Shown: positions 1 through 7,222 of the stretch, piece by piece | How positions within the stretch are numbered: position 1 is the stretch's first letter | Layout: each line of letters opens with the position of its first letter | Assembly (NCBI RefSeq): GCF_013778305.1 | Contig: NZ_JACEIC010000001.1 | Span: 744,001-808,000 of the forward strand | Direction: 5' to 3' | Length of the DNA: 64,000 bases | Source of the DNA: Nocardioides agri | GTDB lineage: Bacteria; Actinomycetota; Actinomycetes; Propionibacteriales; Nocardioidaceae | The notes under the pieces: model-generated | Databases searched by the model: none | Told to the model about the DNA's origin: nothing | The model's input: only the letters and a program-made list of their open reading frames with translations | Made by a program: the position numbers and the translations under genes

Positions 1-2
1 AG

Positions 3-206
3 GAGATGGGCCCGGACGTCCACAACTACGACATCGTGCTCGAGGTGCCGCAGATCCGGCAGTGGGCCACCGCCCTCGGGTCCCACGTCACCTACGTCGC
101 CATCGAGGGCGCCCGCCACGACGTCGTGCTCTCGCTGAAGGAGCCGCGCGAGAAGGCCTACGCCGAGATGGGTCGCTGGCTCGGCACCTACGTCGACGCC
201 GACTGA
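3..206 (+). CDS. C-terminal fragment of a probable alpha/beta-hydrolase (partial)
   Basis: The window opens inside this gene: the frame is open from base 3 to the TGA at 204-206, so about 67 residues are visible and the start lies to the left. The segment EGARHDVVLS resembles the loop carrying the catalytic histidine in alpha/beta-hydrolases of the monoacylglycerol-lipase/serine-aminopeptidase type, and it is followed by an amphipathic helix ending at GTYVDAD. The nucleophile and acid residues are outside the window, so substrate and exact family cannot be judged. It is convergent with the nitroreductase gene. The call rests on one motif and is tentative. Confidence 0.55.
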   Translation, partial: EMGPDVHNYDIVLEVPQIRQWATALGSHVTYVAIEGARHDVVLSLKEPREKAYAEMGRWLGTYVDAD

Positions 207-231
207 GCCGTCCGTCGACGCGCAGCACCTC

Positions 232-262
232 AGCTCGGGTACGAGCTCGGGTACGCGCTCGG
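232..262. repeat. 12-bp tandem repeat in the convergent gap 207-270
   Basis: AGCTCGGGTACG occurs at 232-243 and again at 244-255, followed by the partial copy CGCTCGG. It lies between the hydrolase stop and the nitroreductase stop. It may be a slippage product; no function is evident. Confidence 0.6.
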
Positions 263-270
263 CCAGTCGC

Positions 271-930
271 TCAGAGCGCCGCGCCGTCGAACCGCTCCAG
301 CGTCACGAACTCCGACACCGGCCGGCGCGTGAGCCTGGTGAGCTGCTTGACCGGCTTCCCGAGCGGCAGGACGGCGGCCACGGCGTACCTCTCCGGGATG
401 CCGAGCAGCTCGCGGACGGCGGGCTCCTGGGCGACGGCCATCGTGGTGATCGTCCCGCCGAAGCCCTCGTTGCGGGCCGCGAGCAGGATGTTCCAGACCA
501 GCGGGTAGACCGAGGCGCCACTGACGACCCCGATCCGGTCGAGGTGCTGGTCCATCGCGGCGACCAGCCCGAGGTCCACGCACACCACGAGCACGGCGCC
601 GGCGGTCAGGACCGGCTTGGTGAACTGCTCGGGCACCTCGGTCGCCGCGATCTCCGCCGGGGTCGGCGCCGGGGCCTCGAGGGGGTTCCACGGGCTCTGC
701 CCGGCCCTGATCTGCGCCAGGTAGCGCCGGACGGCCGGCTTGTTGAGCTCGGCGATCCGCTCGCGGGTGGCCCGGTCGCGGACGACGATCACGTGGGTGC
801 CCTGCCGGTTGCCCCCGCTCGGGGCGAACCGGGCGTTGTCGAGGATCCGGCGCAGCGTGTCGTCGGGCAGCGGCTCGTCGGTGAACTCGCGGACGGCCGG
901 GGTCGAGCGCATCACGTCATACAGGTCCAT
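271..930 (-). CDS. nitroreductase family protein
   Basis: A 219-residue flavin enzyme of the nitroreductase superfamily, expected to be an FMN-dependent NAD(P)H oxidoreductase acting as a homodimer in the cytoplasm. The N-terminal RSTPAVREF and the APSGGNRQG segment (about residues 36-45) match the paired arginine/serine phosphate-binding region that contacts FMN. The middle GGTITTMAV and C-terminal PLGKPVKQ are typical of the family's second flavin-contacting region. The length is normal. It reads from ATG at 930 and stands alone: the upstream neighbour is divergent, the downstream one convergent. The physiological substrate (quinone, nitroaromatic, enoate) cannot be told from the sequence. 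Confidence 0.85.
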   Translation of the reverse strand: MDLYDVMRSTPAVREFTDEPLPDDTLRRILDNARFAPSGGNRQGTHVIVVRDRATRERIAELNKPAVRRYLAQIRAGQSPWNPLEAPAPTPAEIAATEVPEQFTKPVLTAGAVLVVCVDLGLVAAMDQHLDRIGVVSGASVYPLVWNILLAARNEGFGGTITTMAVAQEPAVRELLGIPERYAVAAVLPLGKPVKQLTRLTRRPVSEFVTLERFDGAAL

Positions 931-970
931 GGGGCGAGCCTGTCACGGGCGCGGTCGACCGGGCGACCGC

Positions 971-976
971 TACGGT
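971..976 (+). promoter_or_regulatory. -10 hexamer of a probable leaderless promoter
   Basis: TACGGT ends 7 nt before the ATG at 984 and there is no Shine-Dalgarno sequence. This favours the ATG at 984 over the in-frame GTG at 975, which lies inside the hexamer region. No clear -35 is visible. Confidence 0.5.
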
Positions 977-983
977 GCTCGGC

Positions 984-1343
984 ATGAACCCTGTGATCGG
1001 ACTCTCGCTCGGCCGGATCGCGGTGGGTGCCGCCGCGGTGGCGAACCCGGAGCTCGCGGCCCGGGCGTTCCGCCTCGACCCCGTGAGCAACCCCCAGGTC
1101 CCCTACGTCACGAGGCTCTTCGGGACGCGCGAGATCGCGCTCGGCGTCGCGACGCTGGTCGCGCGCGGGAGGTCGCAGCGCGGGCTGATCGGGGTCGGCG
1201 TGCTCGTCGACGCCGCGGACGCCGCCACGGGCTACCTCGCGATGCAGGACGGCACAGTGTCGAAGAAGACCGCCATGACGCTCATCGGCCCGGCCGTCGG
1301 GGCCACGGTCTCGGGGCTGATCGGGCTGCTGCGGCGCAGCTGA
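984..1343 (+). CDS. small membrane protein, DUF4267-like
   Basis: A 119-residue protein with about three hydrophobic segments: residues 3-22, the 50-75 region, and LIGPAVGATVSGLIGLL at the C-terminus ending in RRS. The organisation and the RLFGTREIALG and VDAADAATGYL segments resemble small actinobacterial DUF4267-type membrane proteins of unknown function. The start at 984 is chosen because a TANNNT hexamer sits 7 nt upstream; a GTG at 975 would add three residues. It stands alone, divergent from the nitroreductase and convergent with the TauE gene (12 bp gap). No biochemical role can be assigned. Confidence 0.65.
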   Translation: MNPVIGLSLGRIAVGAAAVANPELAARAFRLDPVSNPQVPYVTRLFGTREIALGVATLVARGRSQRGLIGVGVLVDAADAATGYLAMQDGTVSKKTAMTLIGPAVGATVSGLIGLLRRS

Positions 1344-1355
1344 GTGTCCCGGCGC

Positions 1356-2120
1356 TCAGCCGAGGACGAACACGCCGAGCGCCACCGTCCCGACGACGAC
1401 GATCGCGATCCGCAGGCCCAGCGGGGGCAGGCGACGCCCGACGGTGGCGCCGATCTGGCCACCGATCACCGAGCCGACGCCGATCAGCAGCACGATCCAC
1501 CAGTCGACGTCGGCGACGAAGGCGAAGATCAGGCCCGCGATCGCGTTGACCACCGCGGCGAGGACGTTCTTGACGGCGTTGAGCCGCTGGAGCGACTCGT
1601 CGACGCCGGTCCCGAGCACCGCCATCAGCAGCACGCCCTGGGCCGCACCGAAGTACCCGCCGTACACACCGGTCACCAGCACGCCCGGCCAGACCCACCA
1701 GGTGCCGTGGTAGGGCATCCCCCCGGTGTCGTCGTGGCGGCGAGCGACCCAGGCGGAGATGCGCGGCTGGAGCACGACCAGCACGAGTCCGAGCACGATC
1801 AGGATCGGGACGATGGTCTCGAAGGCACCCGCAGGCAGCACGAGCAGCAACACCGCGCCCGCCGTACCGCCCACGAACGACGCGACGCAGAGGCGCAGCA
1901 CGCGGGACCGCTGGCCCTCCAGCTCGCGGCGGTAGCCGATGGCGCCCGAGACGGAGCCGGGCACGAGGCCGATCGTGTTGGAGACGTTGGCGGTCACCGG
2001 CGGCACGCCGAACGCGAGCAGGGTCGGGAACGTGATCAGCGTTCCCGACCCCACCACGGTGTTGATGGTGCCGGCCGCGACCCCGGCCAGCAGGACCGCG
2101 ACGATCTCGAACAGACTCAC
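1356..2120 (-). CDS. TauE/SafE family sulfite or anion permease
   Basis: A 254-residue integral membrane protein of the TauE/SafE (DUF81) family, whose characterised members export or import sulfite, sulfoacetate or related organosulfur anions. It has the usual two homologous halves of about four helices: the first opens with GTINTVVGSGTLITFP, the second repeats the pattern around VTGVYGGYFGAAQG. The glycine-rich GxINxxxGxG opening is characteristic. Its start overlaps the stop of the SPFH gene by 4 bp, so it is the last gene of the ABC ATPase-nfeD-SPFH-tauE operon. The transported substrate is unknown. Confidence 0.85.
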   Translation of the reverse strand: MSLFEIVAVLLAGVAAGTINTVVGSGTLITFPTLLAFGVPPVTANVSNTIGLVPGSVSGAIGYRRELEGQRSRVLRLCVASFVGGTAGAVLLLVLPAGAFETIVPILIVLGLVLVVLQPRISAWVARRHDDTGGMPYHGTWWVWPGVLVTGVYGGYFGAAQGVLLMAVLGTGVDESLQRLNAVKNVLAAVVNAIAGLIFAFVADVDWWIVLLIGVGSVIGGQIGATVGRRLPPLGLRIAIVVVGTVALGVFVLG

Positions 2121-3235
2121 GTGGTCGGAGGCACCTCACCCGGTCCGACCGCCGGGTCGGTGTCGGCCGGCGTCGCGGGGCGCCCCGGGCGGGCGGCGCT
2201 CTCGGCCGCGGCGATCGCCTGCTCCACCGCGGCGTTGGTCTTGCGCAGCTCCGCGTCGACGTCGGGGGCCGCGCCCGGCCCCATCTCGACGCGGGTGCGC
2301 GGGCCGTCGACCTGCTGCGGGATCCCCTCCATGTTCGTGAGCGTCGAGCCGAGTCCCTCGAGGGCCTTGCCGATCTCGCTGGGCACGATCCAGAGCTTGT
2401 TGGACTCGCCTTCGGCGATCTTCGGCATCATCTGGAGGTACTGGTAGGCGAGCAGGGACTGGTCCGGCCGGCCGTCGTGGATCGCCTGGAACACGGTCTG
2501 GATCGCCTGGCCCTCACCCTGGGCGCGCAGGATCTGCGACTCACGGTCGGCCTGGGCACGCAGGATCTGGGACTCGCGCTGGCCCTCCGCGTTGAGGATC
2601 GCGGACTGCTTGTTGCCCTCGGCCGTGAGGATCGCCGACTGCCGCTCGCCCTCGGCGGTCAGGATCGAGGCGCGCTTGTCACGGTCGGCGCGCATCTGCT
2701 TCTCCATCGCGTCCCGGATCGACACCGGCGGGTCGATGCTCTTGATCTCCACGCGCTTGGCCTTGAGGCCCCATCGCCCGGTGGCCTCGTCGAGCACGCT
2801 CGCCAGGCCGGCGTTGATGGAGTCGCGGCTCGTGAGCGTCTCCTCGAGGTCCATGCCGCCCACGATGTTGCGGACGGTCGTCATCGTCAGCTGCTCGACG
2901 GCGGTGATGTAGTTGCCGATCTCGTACGTCGCCGCGACCGGGTCGGTGACCTGGAAGTAGATGACGGTGTCGATCGAGACGCCCAGGTTGTCCTCGGTGA
3001 TCACGTTCTGCGGCGGGAAGGAGACCACCTGCTCACGCATGTCGATCACGTAGCGCACCCGGTCGATGAACGGGACGATCAGGTGGGGGCCGGCACCGAG
3101 GCTCTCCTTGTAGCGCCCCAGCCGCTCCACCAGCCCGGTGTGCGCCTGGGGGATGATCTTGATCGACTTCGCGAGCGCGATCACGACGAACAGCACCACT
3201 ATTGCGACCAGCGCGATCAGCACCGTCTCGGCCAC
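2117..3235 (-). CDS. SPFH/Band 7 (stomatin-like, QmcA-type) membrane protein
   Basis: A 372-residue stomatin/prohibitin-type membrane scaffold. Residues 4-22 form one N-terminal transmembrane helix; residues 24-185 are the Band 7 domain (PQAHTGLVERLGRY at its start). Residues 194-248 are five nearly perfect 11-residue repeats of the type AEGxxQSAILT, a hendecad coiled coil. The tail is proline-rich and probably disordered. Proteins of this class form large membrane-bound cages and commonly pair with an NfeD protein, which here is encoded 27 bp upstream. The tauE start overlaps the stop. It is likely involved in membrane-domain organisation or quality control of membrane proteins; direct clients are unknown. 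Confidence 0.9.
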   Translation of the reverse strand: MAETVLIALVAIVVLFVVIALAKSIKIIPQAHTGLVERLGRYKESLGAGPHLIVPFIDRVRYVIDMREQVVSFPPQNVITEDNLGVSIDTVIYFQVTDPVAATYEIGNYITAVEQLTMTTVRNIVGGMDLEETLTSRDSINAGLASVLDEATGRWGLKAKRVEIKSIDPPVSIRDAMEKQMRADRDKRASILTAEGERQSAILTAEGNKQSAILNAEGQRESQILRAQADRESQILRAQGEGQAIQTVFQAIHDGRPDQSLLAYQYLQMMPKIAEGESNKLWIVPSEIGKALEGLGSTLTNMEGIPQQVDGPRTRVEMGPGAAPDVDAELRKTNAAVEQAIAAAESAARPGRPATPADTDPAVGPGEVPPTT

Positions 3236-3262
3236 GACGTTCTCCTTCAGGTTCGGATGAGC

Positions 3263-3724
3263 TCAGGACTCGATCGACGGGAGGGGGTGGACGTAGGCGG
3301 TTGCGCCGCGGATCGCGAGGACCTCGACCAACGTGCCCGCCTCGATCGTCATCGACTCGTCGTACGGCTTGGCCTGCCAGTCCTCGCCCCCGATCTTGAT
3401 CCGGCCCGGGACGTGCACGGAGATCGCGGTCGGCGTCAACGCCTGCAGGCCGATCAGCGTCTCGGGTCCGACGCGCAGCTCGGGACCGGTGTGCAGGCGG
3501 CGCACGATGTTGGGGCGGACCAGGGCGAGCATGCCGATGGAGATGACGCCCGCCACCAGCAGCTGCAGGACGAACGGCGCGCCGGCGGCAGCGGTGACGG
3601 CGCCGCCCAAGGCGCCGACCGCCAGCATGACGAGCACGAGGTCGAGGCTCACCAGCTCGGCGATGCCGAGGAAGGCAGCGACCCCCAGCCAGACCGCCCA
3701 CGCGTTCTCGCTCAGCCAGTCCAT
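3263..3724 (-). CDS. NfeD family membrane protein
   Basis: A 153-residue short-form NfeD protein: hydrophobic helices over about residues 10-85 and a C-terminal OB-fold (about 95-150) with the family hallmark GLQALTPTAISVHVPGR and ending in TAYVHPLPS. This form lacks the N-terminal ClpP-like protease domain of long NfeD proteins. NfeD proteins accompany SPFH proteins and are thought to modulate their assembly. It starts 9 bp after the ABC ATPase gene stop and precedes the SPFH gene by 27 bp, in the same direction, so the two proteins probably form a complex. Confidence 0.88.
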   Translation of the reverse strand: MDWLSENAWAVWLGVAAFLGIAELVSLDLVLVMLAVGALGGAVTAAAGAPFVLQLLVAGVISIGMLALVRPNIVRRLHTGPELRVGPETLIGLQALTPTAISVHVPGRIKIGGEDWQAKPYDESMTIEAGTLVEVLAIRGATAYVHPLPSIES

Positions 3725-3733
3725 GCGCAGACC

Positions 3734-4540
3734 CTAGCGCTGCCGGGTACGCCGACGAGCGGTCCAGCGACCGTCCTCGTGGTGCAGGACCAGTGGCATG
3801 CCGAACGTCGCGGAGAGGTTGTGGGCCGTGATCACGGTCGAGATCGGCCCCGCGGCGACGACCTTGCCCTTGCGCAGGAGCAGGGCGTGGGTGAAGCCGG
3901 GCGGGATCTCCTCGACGTGGTGGGAGACGAGCACCGTCGCCGGCGAGCCGGGGTCGGCCGCCAGCACGGACAGCGTCGAAACCAGGTCCTCCCGGCCGCC
4001 GAGGTCGAGCCCGGCGGCGGGCTCGTCGAGCAGCAGCAGCTCGGGGTCGGCCATCAGGGCCCGGGCGACCTGCACCCGCTTGCGCTCCCCCTCGCTCAGG
4101 GTGCCGAAGGTGCGGTCGACGAGGTGCACGGCACCGACCTCGGTGAGCAGGTCGCTGGCCCGGTCGTGGTCGAGCGCGTCGTACTCCTCCCGCCAGCGAC
4201 CGACGACGCCGTAGGAGGCGGACACGACCACGTCGTGCACCCGCTCCGCCCGCGGGATCCGCTCGGCGAGAGCGACGCTGGTGAGGCCGATCCGGGGACG
4301 CAGCTCGAAGACGTCGACGGCGCCGAGCACCTCGTCGAGGATCCCGGCGACGCCGGTCGTGGGGTGGATCTGGGCGCTCGCGACCTGAAGCAGCGTGGTC
4401 TTGCCGGCACCGTTCGGGCCTAGGACCACCCAGCGGTCGCCCTCGTCGACCCGCCAGTTGATCGAGTCCAGCAGCGTCGCCTCACCTCGCCGGACGGTGA
4501 CGTCGGCGAAGTCCAGGACGGCGGCCCGAGGGGTGTTCAC
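3734..4540 (-). CDS. stand-alone ABC-type ATPase (YlmA-like)
   Basis: A 268-residue nucleotide-binding protein without a fused or adjacent permease. Walker A is GPNGAGKTT, Walker B is LLLLDEP, and the signature is LSEGERKR rather than LSGGQ, an accepted variant. The start is taken as GTG at 4540: a TAGGGT hexamer stands 7 nt upstream and the reading N-terminal of it (to 4576) has no family character. It is the first gene of the operon with NfeD, SPFH and TauE proteins. It could energise a distant permease or work as a soluble ATPase; the sequence does not decide. Confidence 0.8.
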   Translation of the reverse strand: MNTPRAAVLDFADVTVRRGEATLLDSINWRVDEGDRWVVLGPNGAGKTTLLQVASAQIHPTTGVAGILDEVLGAVDVFELRPRIGLTSVALAERIPRAERVHDVVVSASYGVVGRWREEYDALDHDRASDLLTEVGAVHLVDRTFGTLSEGERKRVQVARALMADPELLLLDEPAAGLDLGGREDLVSTLSVLAADPGSPATVLVSHHVEEIPPGFTHALLLRKGKVVAAGPISTVITAHNLSATFGMPLVLHHEDGRWTARRRTRQR

Positions 4541-4547
4541 GCGGCAC

Positions 4548-4553
4548 ACCCTA
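4548..4553 (-). promoter_or_regulatory. -10 hexamer, leaderless promoter of the ABC ATPase operon
   Basis: On the minus strand TAGGGT ends 7 nt before the GTG at 4540. It is back to back with the plus-strand hexamer at 4580-4585, making a compact divergent promoter. Confidence 0.55.
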
Positions 4554-4579
4554 TCCAGTGGATCGGCGGTTCCCACGCG

Positions 4580-4585
4580 TATCCT
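4580..4585 (+). promoter_or_regulatory. -10 hexamer, leaderless promoter of the 4594 gene
   Basis: TATCCT ends 8 nt before the GTG at 4594. No Shine-Dalgarno sequence precedes that GTG. Confidence 0.55.
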
Positions 4586-4593
4586 CGGCGGGC

Positions 4594-5328
4594 GTGAGCA
4601 CTCCCCTCCCTGCCTCCGCCCGGCTGGCCTGGTGGGCGACGGCGTGGCTGCGCGGGCAGGTGGTCACCGACCTCGTGGTGGACGCCGTCATCGGGCCGGA
4701 CGCCACCCACGCCGTCGCCGGCCTGCCCGGCACCACGACCACCGAGAGCCTGGTCGTCGGCCTGGGCAGGCTGCGTGCGCTGGGCGCGAGCTCCGTGGGC
4801 GCGGCCTTCCCGATCGACGGCGATCCGGCCGGTCTCGGCGGCCCGGCGGCGTTCAACGCCGAGGCGCTGTCCGTCGGCGAGGCCGTGGTGGTGGCCGACG
4901 CCGCGGTCGGGTTGGTGCCGGTCCGCACGGGCGCCGCGATCACCTGGGTCGCCCACCCTGCCGAGCGGCGCCCGCTCGCGGACGTCGGCGAGGCGGACCG
5001 GGCGCTCCGTGCGGCGATGCCGGCTGCGGCTGACGCGCTGGCCGCGCTCGACGTCGCCCGCTGGCGTCCGGAGGTCGCCGACGAGCTGATCGACCTGCGC
5101 CGCGCCGCGCCGCTGCAGGCGCCGCCCGGTGTGCCGGCCCGGTGCGTGGACCTGGCGGGCCGCGCGCTGCAGGCGATGGCGATCGTCGACCTCGCGCTGG
5201 AGGACGACGGCGGCGCCGTCAGCGCGTCCGAGATCGGGGCCCGCCGGCAGGCACTGGTGCCGCTGGAGCGGGCCGGCCGCCACGCGCTCCTGGCCGCCTG
5301 CTCGCCCGAGGTCTGGCCGCCGTCGTGA
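4594..5328 (+). CDS. conserved hypothetical protein upstream of serB
   Basis: A 244-residue, alanine-rich soluble protein that I do not recognise. The start is GTG at 4594, supported by TATCCT 8 nt upstream; an upstream in-frame ATG at 4558 would overlap the divergent gene. It has no signal peptide, no membrane helix and no cysteine cluster. The central part alternates short beta-like hydrophobic runs (SVGEAVVVADAAVGLVPV) with charged turns, and the C-terminal half is helical (AADALAALDVARW, AGRALQAMAIVDLALE). It precedes serB by 34 bp in the same direction, but serB has its own promoter-like hexamer. Function unknown. Confidence 0.7.
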   Translation: MSTPLPASARLAWWATAWLRGQVVTDLVVDAVIGPDATHAVAGLPGTTTTESLVVGLGRLRALGASSVGAAFPIDGDPAGLGGPAAFNAEALSVGEAVVVADAAVGLVPVRTGAAITWVAHPAERRPLADVGEADRALRAAMPAAADALAALDVARWRPEVADELIDLRRAAPLQAPPGVPARCVDLAGRALQAMAIVDLALEDDGGAVSASEIGARRQALVPLERAGRHALLAACSPEVWPPS

Positions 5329-5346
5329 GTGGCGTCCGGCGGGCGA

Positions 5347-5352
5347 TAGCCT
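5347..5352 (+). promoter_or_regulatory. possible -10 hexamer before serB
   Basis: TAGCCT ends 10 nt before the ATG at 5363. The leader would be only a few nucleotides long. Confidence 0.4.
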
Positions 5353-5362
5353 CGCGCGTGAG

Positions 5363-6577
5363 ATGACTGACGCGAAGCCGGAGACCCTGCTCATCACGCT
5401 GACCGGCAAGGACCGGCCCGGCGTGACGTCCGCCGTGTTCGGCGCGCTCGCCGGCGCGGGCGTCGAGGTGATCGACCTCGAGCAGATCGTGATCCGTGGC
5501 CGCCTCGTCCTCGGCGTGCTCGTCACCACGCCTCGCAACGCCGATCGCCTCCGCTCGGCGGTCGAGGCCACCGCGTCCGAGCTGGGCATGGCCGTCGAGC
5601 TGGAGCACGGCGTCGGCGACAACCGGGCCCGCGGGCTCGGCCGCTCCCACGTCACGGTGATCGGCGTACCGCTCCGGGCCGCCGCGATGGCCGCCGTGGC
5701 CGGGCGGATCGCCGACGCCGGAGCGAACATCGACCGCATCGAGCGGATGGCGCGCTATCCCGTCACCGCCATCGACCTGCACGTCTCCGGCGTCGACACC
5801 AACGCCCTGCGGTCGGTGCTCGCCGTCGAGGCAGCCGCCCACGGCATCGACATCGCGGTGCAGCCGGCGAACCTGATGCGCCGCGGCACGCGGCTGGTCG
5901 TCATGGACGTCGACTCGACGCTGATCCAGGGCGAGGTCATCGAGATGCTCGCCGAGCACGCCGGGTACGCCGCCGAGGTCGCCGCGGTCACCGAGCAGGC
6001 GATGCGCGGTGAGATCGACTTCGAGGAGTCGCTGCGCAGCCGGGTCGCGCTGCTGCAGGGCGTGCCCGCCACGGCGATCGACGACGTGTACGCCGCCATC
6101 GAGCTCGCTCCCGGCGCCCGGACCCTGGTGCGCACGTTGGGCCGGCTCGGCTACCGGTTCGCGATCGTCTCGGGTGGCTTCAGCCAGATCACCGACCGGC
6201 TGGCCGAGGACCTCGGGATCCACTTCTCGCGGGCCAACGAGCTCGAGATCGTCGACGGCGTCCTGACCGGGCGGGTGCTCGGTCCCGTCGTCGACCGGGC
6301 GGGCAAGGCGGCCGCGCTGCGCGAGTTCGCCGCCGAGATCGGGGTGCCGGAGGCGGCGACGATCGCCATCGGCGACGGCGCCAACGACCTGGACATGCTC
6401 AACGCCGCCGGCCTCGGCATCGCCTACAACGCCAAGCCGATGGTCCGCGACGCCGCCGACACCTCCGTCAGCGTGCCGTACCTCGACGCGATCATGTACC
6501 TCCTCGGCATCTCCCGCGAGGAGATCGTCGCGGCCGACGCCGAGGCCGGCTTCGTCACGCCTGCGCCGCCGGTGTGA
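5363..6577 (+). CDS. serB: phosphoserine phosphatase SerB with two N-terminal ACT domains
   Basis: A 404-residue enzyme of the long mycobacterial SerB2 type, catalysing the last step of serine synthesis (O-phosphoserine to serine). Residues about 7-90 and 95-175 are two ACT domains (TGKDRPGVTSAVF, then HVTVIGVPLR), which in mycobacterial homologues bind regulatory amino acids such as serine. The HAD catalytic domain begins at VVMDVDSTLIQGE, whose two aspartates are the nucleophile and acid/base; later motifs are VSGGFSQ and IGDGANDLDMLNAAG. ATG at 5363 is chosen because the longer open frame upstream is only a shadow of the preceding gene. Convergent with the sixA-like gene. Confidence 0.95.
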   Translation: MTDAKPETLLITLTGKDRPGVTSAVFGALAGAGVEVIDLEQIVIRGRLVLGVLVTTPRNADRLRSAVEATASELGMAVELEHGVGDNRARGLGRSHVTVIGVPLRAAAMAAVAGRIADAGANIDRIERMARYPVTAIDLHVSGVDTNALRSVLAVEAAAHGIDIAVQPANLMRRGTRLVVMDVDSTLIQGEVIEMLAEHAGYAAEVAAVTEQAMRGEIDFEESLRSRVALLQGVPATAIDDVYAAIELAPGARTLVRTLGRLGYRFAIVSGGFSQITDRLAEDLGIHFSRANELEIVDGVLTGRVLGPVVDRAGKAAALREFAAEIGVPEAATIAIGDGANDLDMLNAAGLGIAYNAKPMVRDAADTSVSVPYLDAIMYLLGISREEIVAADAEAGFVTPAPPV

Positions 6578-6587
6578 GGCGGTGTCG

Positions 6588-6665
6588 GAATCACCGGTGC
6601 ACCGGTGATTCTGTCACTTCTCAGGCGTTGCAGCGGCCGAGAAGTGACAGGAGAGCCTGAGGAGT
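6588..6665. repeat. two-hairpin repeat element, copy 1
   Basis: A perfect 24-bp palindrome (6588-6611; arm GAATCACCGGTG) is followed directly by a hairpin with an 11-bp stem (TGTCACTTCTC at 6612-6622, complement at 6639-6649) and the tail AGGAGAGCCTGAGGAGT. The same unit occurs inverted at 27760-27838. It fills the convergent junction of serB and the sixA-like gene and could terminate transcription from both sides. Confidence 0.85.
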
Positions 6666-6699
6666 ACGCCGCCGCCGAGTACGCGCCGCGTACGCCGCG

Positions 6700-7218
6700 T
6701 CAGCCGCGGCCGACGTGGAACGCGTCGAGCCGGGCGCCGGCGACGCCGAGCGACGACCAGTCGCCGTCGTAGGAGAAGACGGCGACCGCGCTGGTGGGGA
6801 AGTCCGTCGCCATGGCCGCGACCGCGTCAGGGTCGCCGGTGCCGTCGTCGAGCATCTGGGCGAGGTAGGCCATCGTCGGGTTGTGGCCGACGACGACCAC
6901 GCAGGTCGCGTCCTCGGGCACCAGCCGGACCAGGTCGATCGTGGTCTCGGGGCCGGCGGCGTAGAGCCCTCGGTCGAGGTCAGGCTCGAGCGTCCAGCCC
7001 GCGCCGTCGCTGACCGACGCCCACGTCTCCTGGGTGCGCAGGGCGGCCGACACGAGCGCGTGGTCCGGCTCGACGCCGATCGACGCCAGCCAGGCGCCGG
7101 CCTCGGCCGCGTCGCGATGGCCCCGGTCCGCCAGGGGCCGCTCGAAGTCGGTCGGTCCGTGCTGCTCGGCCTTCGAGTGCCGCATCACGACGAGACGGCG
7201 GGGTGGTGCTGAGCTCAC
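6700..7218 (-). CDS. SixA-type histidine phosphatase
   Basis: A 172-residue histidine-phosphatase (phosphoglycerate-mutase fold) protein. The catalytic RHSKAE motif lies near the N-terminus (MRHSKAEQHGPTDFERPLADRG) and the second histidine is in VVVGHNPTMAYLA, the pattern of SixA phosphohistidine phosphatases. The start is GTG at 7218, 4 bp after the fabI stop; a longer reading to 7305 would run inside fabI. It is the third gene of the fabG-fabI transcription unit, so co-expression with fatty-acid synthesis is likely although a functional link is not known. The physiological substrate is unknown. Confidence 0.85.
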   Translation of the reverse strand: MSSAPPRRLVVMRHSKAEQHGPTDFERPLADRGHRDAAEAGAWLASIGVEPDHALVSAALRTQETWASVSDGAGWTLEPDLDRGLYAAGPETTIDLVRLVPEDATCVVVVGHNPTMAYLAQMLDDGTGDPDAVAAMATDFPTSAVAVFSYDGDWSSLGVAGARLDAFHVGRG

Positions 7219-7222
7219 CAGG

